A DNA stretch of 6,283 nucleotides from Faecalibacterium prausnitzii (GTDB taxonomy: Bacteria; Bacillota; Clostridia; Oscillospirales; Ruminococcaceae). The notes under the pieces are model-generated. The model worked only from the letters and a program-made list of their open reading frames with translations, made no database searches and had not been told where the DNA came from. How positions within the stretch are numbered: the stretch's first letter is position 1; the number at the start of each line of letters is the position of its first letter. The position numbers and the translations under genes were made by a program. Where the stretch lies: assembly GCA_002313795.1 (NCBI GenBank), contig DCCL01000236.1, forward strand, positions 1 to 6,283, given 5' to 3'. Positions 1-4,397 of the stretch are shown here, one piece after another.

Positions 1-296
1 GTCACATCCACAAAGATGCGCTCATTGGGCGCTGCATAGTTATAAGAGTCGCGCGCGACCCACTCCGTGACCTGGTCTGCGTCACCGCTCAGGATGCGCT
101 TCAGTTCCTCGTTTTCGGTCTTCTGCTGTTCAACCTGCTGGTTCAGCGTTTCCAGCTCCGCTTTTTTGGAGCTGATGCGCACCTGATTGGAAATGTATGC
201 TGCCAGCATACTCAGCAGCAGCAAAACAAACAGCAGCTGCAGCAGCGCCTTCCAGACCACTTTCTTTTTTTGTTTTCTGCGGCCCTGACTCGCCAT
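1..296 (-). CDS. divIC: DivIC/FtsB-family septum formation initiator (3' end cut by window edge)
   Basis: The minus-strand frame opens with ATG at 296 and stays open to the left edge, giving 98 complete codons with no stop. A GGAGG ribosome site (307-311) sits 10 bases before the ATG. The N-terminus is short and very basic (residues 6-12, RRKQKKK), followed by one membrane segment at about residues 17-35 (LLQLLFVLLLLSMLAAYI). A coiled-coil stretch rich in E, Q, K and L follows at about 42-70. The last visible part contains NYAAPNERIFVDV, matching the conserved C-terminal region of DivIC/FtsB proteins. These are bitopic membrane proteins that pair with FtsL and DivIB/FtsQ in the divisome and help activate septal peptidoglycan synthesis. 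Position after yabQ matches the Bacillus subtilis order yabP-yabQ-divIC. Probably only a few residues to a few tens are missing. The assignment rests on architecture plus context. Confidence 0.9.
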   Translation of the reverse strand, partial: MASQGRRKQKKKVVWKALLQLLFVLLLLSMLAAYISNQVRISSKKAELETLNQQVEQQKTENEELKRILSGDADQVTEWVARDSYNYAAPNERIFVDV

Positions 297-344
297 CGCA
301 CTCTTGCCTCCGTTTTCAACAGCAGGTTTTCTGCGCCTGTTCCC

Positions 345-818
345 TTATTTTGATACGTTTGAATTATACAACATGCGGCGCTTGTTTGGCAAGCTCTTTT
401 TCTGATTTTTTGCGGTTCTTTTTGCGTTCCGGCGTGCTTTGCGTGCCTTACGCCGGGTGCTGAGCCGCAGCAGCGCCGGTGCTGCGGCTCTCTGCCACAA
501 AAGCCGCCCTGGCAGCGCCAGCAGATGCAGCAGGCCGCGCTCTGCTGCCCGCACCGGAACCCCCACTGCTTCCACCGCAAATGCAGCCCCGCCGGCCCCC
601 GCCGCACACATGTACCACCGCAGCACGCCGGCCTCACTCCAGCCTGCCGCATAACTCTGCAGAGCCAGCAGCACTGCGCCCACCAGCAGAAAGTCCGGCA
701 GCATGGCTGCTTTCCCCCGGACGGGGAATACCATCCGCACAGCCCCGAGGGCAGCCCCCAGGGCCGCGCAGGCCAGTACTTCCTGCTGCAGCTGGACCGG
801 GCTGAGTACCGGCACCAT
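345..818 (-). CDS. yabQ: Spore cortex biosynthesis protein YabQ
   Basis: This 157-residue protein is mostly hydrophobic. Likely membrane segments lie at about residues 13-32, 39-58 and 66-86, with a possible fourth near 94-108, followed by a strongly basic tail (about 119-150, with runs such as RRKARKARRNAKR). YabQ of B. subtilis is a forespore outer-membrane protein required for spore cortex peptidoglycan formation. The identification rests on the start PVLSPVQLQQE, the multi-span layout with a basic C-terminus, and the position between yabP and divIC. The ATG (816-818) shares one base with the TGA of yabP (818-820), and no good Shine-Dalgarno precedes it, so translation is probably coupled to yabP. 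The sequence is alanine- and leucine-rich and diverged from the Bacillus protein, so identity depends partly on context. Confidence 0.85.
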   Translation of the reverse strand: MVPVLSPVQLQQEVLACAALGAALGAVRMVFPVRGKAAMLPDFLLVGAVLLALQSYAAGWSEAGVLRWYMCAAGAGGAAFAVEAVGVPVRAAERGLLHLLALPGRLLWQRAAAPALLRLSTRRKARKARRNAKRTAKNQKKSLPNKRRMLYNSNVSK

Positions 819-1099
819 CAGCGCAGCAGGCGGCGCAGAAAGCCGCCCGCCGGGGCGCTGGCCGTATACTCCAGTGCATCGATGCGCCCGGTGAACTTCG
901 CTTCACCGGACTCCAGGTCAAGCTCCGTCAGATTCAGCTGTGCTCCGGCAAGATGCAGCGTGCCCTTGCCCGTTTCGATGGCAGCGCTTTCCGCATTGCA
1001 GTGCAGCACCTTCTGCACACCGGTCACAGTCAGGCGGGTGCGGCTCTCTAAGATCAGGTCATGGGGTGCAGAGGGCGGGGTGGTGGACTTTTCCGGCAT
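818..1099 (-). CDS. yabP: Sporulation protein YabP
   Basis: A 93-residue protein with the typical YabP layout: a short polar N-terminus, then LILESRTRLTVTGVQKV at about residues 15-31 and alternating beta-strand segments (TGKGTLHLAGAQLNLTELDLESGEAKFTG), ending in a short basic tail (RRLLR). YabP belongs to the YabP/YqfC family; YqfC-type relatives work with YqfD in sporulation, and YabP acts in spore development, although its biochemical role is not settled. The start is ATG at 1099, preceded by AAGGGGAG at a 7-base spacing. It follows rqcP after 65 bases and overlaps yabQ by one base (TGATG). Family length is usually about 90-100 residues, so the gene looks intact. Confidence 0.92.
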   Translation of the reverse strand: MPEKSTTPPSAPHDLILESRTRLTVTGVQKVLHCNAESAAIETGKGTLHLAGAQLNLTELDLESGEAKFTGRIDALEYTASAPAGGFLRRLLR

Positions 1100-1164
1100 G
1101 ATTTTTCTCCCCTTTTCTGATGCATCCTATGCACCAGACCGGAGTAAGGGGCCGTTATGTTCCC

Positions 1165-1410
1165 TTATTCCGAGATGATCTCGTACATTTCCCGCGCAAC
1201 ATCCTTGGTGCGGGGCTCCACATCCGAGAGTACACGCACCTTGATGGGGCGGTTGCCGAAGGTCACTTCGATAACATCCCCGGCATTGACGGCCTGGCTG
1301 GCTTTGGCCACCTTGCCGTTGATGAGGATGCGGCCTGCATCGGCCACCTCATTTGCCACTGTGCGGCGCTTGATGAGCCGCGAAACTTTCAGATATTTGT
1401 CTAAACGCAT
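1165..1410 (-). CDS. rqcP: S4-domain ribosome quality control protein RqcP (YabO)
   Basis: An 81-residue S4 RNA-binding protein starting MRLDKYLKVSRLIKRRT, almost the same as the start of B. subtilis YabO/RqcP. The rest also fits: VANEVADAGRILINGKVAKAS, then NAGDVIEVTFGNRPIKV, the second half of the alpha-L fold. In B. subtilis RqcP binds obstructed 50S subunits with RqcH and supports the addition of C-terminal alanine tails to stalled nascent chains, which marks them for degradation. The start at 1410 is chosen over an upstream in-frame one at 1500 because homology begins exactly here and AAGGAG lies 9 bases before this ATG; the upstream extension would also run into the terminator region. 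It leads the yabP-yabQ-divIC run. It is also related to Hsp15 (HslR) of Proteobacteria, but context favours RqcP. Confidence 0.94.
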   Translation of the reverse strand: MRLDKYLKVSRLIKRRTVANEVADAGRILINGKVAKASQAVNAGDVIEVTFGNRPIKVRVLSDVEPRTKDVAREMYEIISE

Positions 1411-1514
1411 TCTATGAATCTCCTTCTTTTCTGCCTTCTCCCAGCCGGGGAAAGATGGCGGGACTGCAAACCGGATGAGGGTGCAGACCAGCCGCTGCAA
1501 AGCCGCCTTTATTA

Positions 1515-1551
1515 CACAAAAAGCCGCCGGGGCCCAACAGGTTCCGGCGGC
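1515..1551 (-). terminator. Intrinsic terminator after the HU gene
   Basis: On the minus strand a perfect 8-bp stem GCCGCCGG/CCGGCGGC (1544-1551 with 1523-1530) closes a 13-base loop, whose ends could add two G-U pairs. TTTTT (1518-1522) then GTGT follows directly. It begins 12 bases after the HU stop codon, a usual place for rho-independent termination. A second copy of GGCGGCTTT lies just downstream (1499-1507). Confidence 0.88.
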
Positions 1552-1563
1552 GTGGGTTCTCTC

Positions 1564-1833
1564 TTACAGGGTGTCCTTCAGAGCCTTGCCCGGCTTGAAC
1601 ACGATGCTCTTGGAAGCAGCAATGGTGATGGGCTCGCGGGTGCGCGGGTTGATGCCCTGACGCTCTGCACGCTCACGCACCTCGAAGGTGCCGAAACCGG
1701 AGATGGAGATCTTCTCGCCATCGGCCAGTGCCTTGCCCAGTGCCTCAAAAGCAGCGTTGACAGCCATCTCGGCGCTCTTCTTGCTCATCTCAGTGTTTGC
1801 CGCAACCTGTGCGACCAGATCAGTCTTGGTCAT
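1564..1833 (-). CDS. hup: HU-family nucleoid DNA-binding protein
   Basis: An 89-residue protein of the standard HU length. The N-terminal helices (MTKTDLVAQVA ... FEALGKALADG, residues 1-39) form the dimer core. GFGTFEVRERAERQG (about 46-60) is the family signature leading into the beta-arm, with NPRTREPI (62-69) at the arm tip including the conserved proline that kinks bound DNA. The end SIVFKPGKALKDTL is typical. HU dimers bend and compact DNA without strong sequence preference and assist replication and repair. The start ATG at 1833 has GGAGG 7 bases before it. The gene follows mazG by 71 bases and has its own terminator. It may be read from the mazG promoter or from a weak promoter in the gap, where a TAGAAT box (1851-1856) lacks a good -35. 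HU between mazG and rqcP differs from B. subtilis but, as I recall, is common in Clostridia. Confidence 0.96.
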   Translation of the reverse strand: MTKTDLVAQVAANTEMSKKSAEMAVNAAFEALGKALADGEKISISGFGTFEVRERAERQGINPRTREPITIAASKSIVFKPGKALKDTL

Positions 1834-1904
1834 AATAAACCCTCCACTAAATTCTACTCAGCTTTTTCTATTTCGAGCAGGCGTTCTTGCCGCCTAGTAC
1901 CCGT

Positions 1905-2600
1905 TCAGGTCTCGTCCGCCTCGGCTTCCAGCCGGGCCTTGAACCGCTTTGCCGCAAAGGTCAGGGCCTCTTCGGCGTCCACACCGGCCAGACGCATGGC
2001 ATCCACCGCTGCAAGCAGGAGCTCTCCCGCCTTTTCCGGCGACTGCTCTGCGTCCCACCCGGCTTTGGCCGCATCCAGCGTCTCTGCCGCCTGTGCAGCA
2101 TCTGCCGGGCCTTTGCCGAACCGTGCGGCCCGCTTCTGCAGCTTCTGGGCACGCATCAGGGCCGGCAGGGTGGCCGGCACCGTGTCCAGCTCATCGGCCA
2201 GGGTGGTGCGGCCCTTTTCCTTATTCTTGAGCGCATCCCAGCCGTTTATACCAGCATTTTCCGCCGCAGAAGAGGCAAAGATATTCGGGTGGCGGAACAC
2301 CAGTTTCTCGCACACCTCGCGGCAGACCTGCTCCAGATCGAAGCGGCCCCGCTCCTCTTCCAGAACGACATGGAACGCCACCTGCATCAGCACATCGCCC
2401 AGCTCTTCCCGCATCATGGCGGAGTCGTCGGCATCGATAGCTTCCAGTGCTTCACAGGTCTCTTCCAGAAAGTTTTTCCGGATGGAGGCATGGGTCTGCA
2501 CCTTGTCCCACGGGCATCCCGTTTCCGGATCCCGCAGGATGCGGATGATCTCCACCAGGTCTTCTGCCGTATAGTGTTCTCTCGGCGTCCAGTCCTGCAT
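1905..2600 (-). CDS. mazG: Nucleoside triphosphate pyrophosphohydrolase MazG
   Basis: A 231-residue MazG-type all-alpha NTP pyrophosphohydrolase, which hydrolyses (d)NTPs to the monophosphate and pyrophosphate and is thought to clear abnormal nucleotides. Visible marks are LRDPETGCPWDKVQTHAS (residues 22-39), the usual entry motif, then the metal-binding EETCEALEAID at about 46-56 and REELGDVLMQV at about 64-74, supplying the EExxE and ExxD acidic residues that hold Mg2+. FRHPNIF (about 102-108) and WDALKNKEKG (about 120-129) are further conserved blocks. The second MazG domain is weaker, as in many Bacillota, and the length is a little below the 263 residues of E. coli MazG. B. subtilis YabN has an extra N-terminal methylase domain that is absent here. 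The ATG at 2600 has AAGGAGG 7 bases upstream and a sigma-A promoter about 50 bases upstream. Confidence 0.95.
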   Translation of the reverse strand: MQDWTPREHYTAEDLVEIIRILRDPETGCPWDKVQTHASIRKNFLEETCEALEAIDADDSAMMREELGDVLMQVAFHVVLEEERGRFDLEQVCREVCEKLVFRHPNIFASSAAENAGINGWDALKNKEKGRTTLADELDTVPATLPALMRAQKLQKRAARFGKGPADAAQAAETLDAAKAGWDAEQSPEKAGELLLAAVDAMRLAGVDAEEALTFAAKRFKARLEAEADET

Positions 2601-2649
2601 GGGGGAGCCTCCTTTCCGTGCATCCGGTGTGTTCGGCGAACAGATTCAA

Positions 2650-2678
2650 ATTGTACCGCATAATCTTCCGGAATGCAA
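2650..2678 (-). promoter_or_regulatory. Sigma-A promoter of mazG
   Basis: On the minus strand TTGCAT (2673-2678) and TACAAT (2650-2655) are separated by exactly 17 bases. The -10 box matches the consensus at five of six bases and the -35 box keeps the TTG. Transcription would start near 2643, giving a leader of about 43 bases ending in the strong mazG ribosome site. The preceding terminator at 2731-2762 isolates this unit from the gene upstream. Confidence 0.72.
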
Positions 2679-2730
2679 GGGTTCAAGCGCATTTTCCGGC
2701 CTCTGCGGCAAAATTTTCACTTCATTTCAC

Positions 2731-2762
2731 AAGAAAAGGCGGCATCCCCTGGGGACACCGCC
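2731..2762 (-). terminator. Intrinsic terminator after the zinc-ribbon gene
   Basis: On the minus strand GGCGG (2758-2762) pairs with CCGCC (2738-2742), then a two-base mismatch on each side, then TCCC (2752-2755 read as minus) with GGGA (2745-2748) around a three-base loop. TTTTCTT (2731-2737) follows. The stem starts 19 bases after the stop codon of the zinc-ribbon gene. It fits a rho-independent terminator with one internal bulge. Confidence 0.85.
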
Positions 2763-2781
2763 CGGCGCGGTCATTTCAGCC

Positions 2782-3246
2782 TTACAGCTGTGCGCCGCAC
2801 TTGTTGCAGAACAATGCATCCTCCGAAACAGGCGCACCGCACTGGGGGCAGGTCTTGGGCTCATCTTCCTTGTCTGCGGGAGCTTCCGCTTCAGGCTGAG
2901 CGGCCACATCTGCCGTCACATCGGCGGGGTCTGCCTCCTCCTGCTCGGTCTCCTCGAAGGTGGTCTCCACGACGGTGCCGGAGCCCAGCGAACCCTTCAG
3001 GTCGGCCAGTTCCTGCTCGATGGAAGCGATCATCTCGATGTATTTGTCCACGAGGGGCTGATTCTCTTCATTGCCCTTGGCCAGACTATACACCAGCGCA
3101 CCCAGCTGGCGCTGTGCCTTGTACAGCTTGCCCTGTGCGTTCACGATCTTTGCCTGCGTGCGGCCCTTTTCGGCCAGGTCCAGCGCAGCATTCTTGCCTT
3201 TTTCGGCATATTCGAGGCCCATTTCCTTGATCTTATTGAAGTCCAT
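2782..3246 (-). CDS. Uncharacterised helical protein with C-terminal zinc ribbon
   Basis: A 154-residue soluble protein; I recognise the domains but not a named family. Residues 1-90 are predominantly helical and charged (KGKNAALDLAEKGRTQAK, KLYKAQRQLGALVYSL, then a heptad-like helix KYIEMIASIEQELADLK), suggesting a coiled coil. Residues about 95-128 form a very acidic, A/E/P/T-rich linker that is probably disordered. The C-terminus holds CPQC at 133-136 and CNKC at 147-150, a CxxC-10-CxxC zinc ribbon of the kind annotated as zinc-ribbon domain protein in many Bacillota. No membrane segment or signal peptide is visible. ATG at 3246 is chosen because GAGGTG lies 7 bases before it and an upstream ATG at 3261 has no such site and overlaps it. 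The gene has its own promoter and terminator. Zinc binding is inferred from the cysteines; the job is unknown. Confidence 0.9.
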   Translation of the reverse strand: MDFNKIKEMGLEYAEKGKNAALDLAEKGRTQAKIVNAQGKLYKAQRQLGALVYSLAKGNEENQPLVDKYIEMIASIEQELADLKGSLGSGTVVETTFEETEQEEADPADVTADVAAQPEAEAPADKEDEPKTCPQCGAPVSEDALFCNKCGAQL

Positions 3247-3268
3247 TAAAAGACACCTCACTTATCTG

Positions 3269-3282
3269 TGCCCGAGCGGGCA
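3269..3282 (-). promoter_or_regulatory. Small hairpin in the leader of the zinc-ribbon mRNA
   Basis: TGCCC and GGGCA form a 5-bp stem around a four-base loop, about 22 bases before the start codon and just upstream of the ribosome site. No U-tract follows, so it is not a terminator. It may protect the message or tune initiation, or be chance. Confidence 0.35.
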
Positions 3283-3338
3283 GCACTCCCCTGCGTTTTC
3301 TGCTCAGGATATCCCTGTGCCGCCGGAGGTTTGGTTTC

Positions 3339-3367
3339 ATTATAGCGCACTCCCCCGGGGATTGCAA
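3339..3367 (-). promoter_or_regulatory. Sigma-A promoter of the zinc-ribbon gene
   Basis: On the minus strand TTGCAA (3362-3367) and a perfect TATAAT (3339-3344) are separated by exactly 17 bases. The -35 matches TTGACA at four of six bases. Initiation near 3332 would give a leader of about 85 bases. The spacer is unusual: it holds a CCCCGGGG palindrome, and GGATT/AATCC repeats (3359-3363 and 3370-3374) flank the -35 box. Confidence 0.8.
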
Positions 3368-3461
3368 CGAATCCAACTCAAGTTTTACAGAATGGTGTGA
3401 GTTTGGAAACAAATTTTTCGCAATTTGCCCATGTCCGGTGTTCTGCCGTTTTTTGTGCTTT

Positions 3462-4397
3462 TTAAATTTCGCCTGCGTAGAACTCCCGCAGCATACTGTC
3501 GGGGGGCAGCAGATCCAGCTGCACCGGAGCCACGTGCTCAAAGCGGCGGGCCGTCTCATCCCACAGTTCGGCGTTGTGGCCTTCCAGCGTGAAGCGCTGG
3601 CGTACCTTCCGCAGCAGCTGGGCGATGAGGCCCAGCTCGTAGGTGAAGGAGGTATCCAGCAGGAAATCTGCCGTCGTCTTGAAGCCCTTGATATACCGGG
3701 TCTCGCCGTCCAGAACTCTGTCCCACATGGCCAGCGTCTTGGCGGGGCTGCGGCCGCGGGCTGCAGCATCCCGCAGGGTGCGGCGGCAGAGCCGGATATC
3801 CTGGGTGTTGATGACCCGTCGGCCATCGATGCTGTATTCCTCCCGCAGACCGGCATAGATGCGGTAGATGTCATCCCCCTTGACCAGACCGGTCAGCTCC
3901 GGGTTCAGGGCATGGATGCCCTCCACGATGCAGACGCCGCCCTCCAGGTCGAGGGTCTCCGTCTCGGAAGACCGGGACTCGGTGGCGAAATCGTAGATGG
4001 GCAGCACCGTCTTGCCGGTGGTGCTCAGCTCGCTGAGGCACTGACGGATGAGGGGCATATCCAGGGTGTCCGGGTTCTCATAGTCCAGGGTGCCGTCCGG
4101 CAGGCGGGGGTAATACTGTGCGCCCCGGAAGAAATTATCCAGACTGATGACATGGGCCGGTGTACCGGACGCCGACAGGGCATCGGCTACCTTGTGGGCC
4201 GATGTGGTCTTGCCGCTGGCCGAGGGGCCGGTGAGCATGACGATCTTTGCGCCGGACTCCTTGATCTTCTGGGCGGCATACTCCACCCGCTGGCGGTAGC
4301 TCTTTTCACTCATCTGTGCCAGAGCCGCCTGGTTCTGGGCAGCTACGTTATACAGGTCAATTTCGACCAGACGTTTCGGGACCCAAATCGTGATCAT
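3462..4397 (-). CDS. Uridine kinase-like P-loop nucleoside kinase without TGS domain
   Basis: A 311-residue phosphoribulokinase/uridine kinase family protein. The Walker A loop is GPSASGKTT at residues 57-65. ISLDNFF (84-90) carries the substrate-side aspartate, and CIVEGIHALNPELT (about 156-169) is the Walker B-like block. RRTLRDAAARGRSP (205-218) is the arginine-rich lid. The end, PPDSMLREFYAGEI, matches the C-terminus of the roughly 550-residue Bacillota nucleoside kinases that start with a TGS and a threonyl-tRNA-synthetase-like domain; those domains are absent here. The expected reaction is ATP-dependent phosphorylation of uridine, cytidine or another nucleoside, with substrate not readable from sequence. 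The ATG at 4397 lies inside the end of hemZ, overlapping it by 41 bases, with AGGAG 12 bases upstream, a rather long spacing. Longer in-frame extensions run into hemZ in a different frame and show no homology. No terminator is evident after the stop. Confidence 0.88.
   Translation of the reverse strand: MITIWVPKRLVEIDLYNVAAQNQAALAQMSEKSYRQRVEYAAQKIKESGAKIVMLTGPSASGKTTSAHKVADALSASGTPAHVISLDNFFRGAQYYPRLPDGTLDYENPDTLDMPLIRQCLSELSTTGKTVLPIYDFATESRSSETETLDLEGGVCIVEGIHALNPELTGLVKGDDIYRIYAGLREEYSIDGRRVINTQDIRLCRRTLRDAAARGRSPAKTLAMWDRVLDGETRYIKGFKTTADFLLDTSFTYELGLIAQLLRKVRQRFTLEGHNAELWDETARRFEHVAPVQLDLLPPDSMLREFYAGEI

Noticed and set aside
1121..1133. Perfect inverted repeat tgcat-cct-atgca upstream of yabP, containing CATAGGAT on the minus strand, like a sigma-E -10 box
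   Set aside because: No matching -35 element lies at the right distance, and a 5-bp dyad is easily produced by chance; kept only as a note because yabP is a sporulation gene.
1851..1879. Possible HU promoter with TAGAAT at 1851-1856 (minus strand)
   Set aside because: The hexamer at the expected -35 position (TGCTCG) matches only two of six consensus bases; HU may be read from the mazG promoter instead.
1879..1895. Hairpin AGGCG/CGCCT between mazG and HU as a terminator
   Set aside because: Only five base pairs and no T-tract after it on the minus strand.
1414..2574. Plus-strand open frame of about 386 codons spanning HU and mazG
   Set aside because: Runs antisense through two well-identified genes and a terminator; serine/arginine-rich low-complexity translation typical of a shadow frame.
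3402..3425. Inverted repeat CAAATT/AATTTG after the kinase gene as a terminator
   Set aside because: The stem is A+T-rich and short, with no convincing U-tract; it would be a poor intrinsic terminator.
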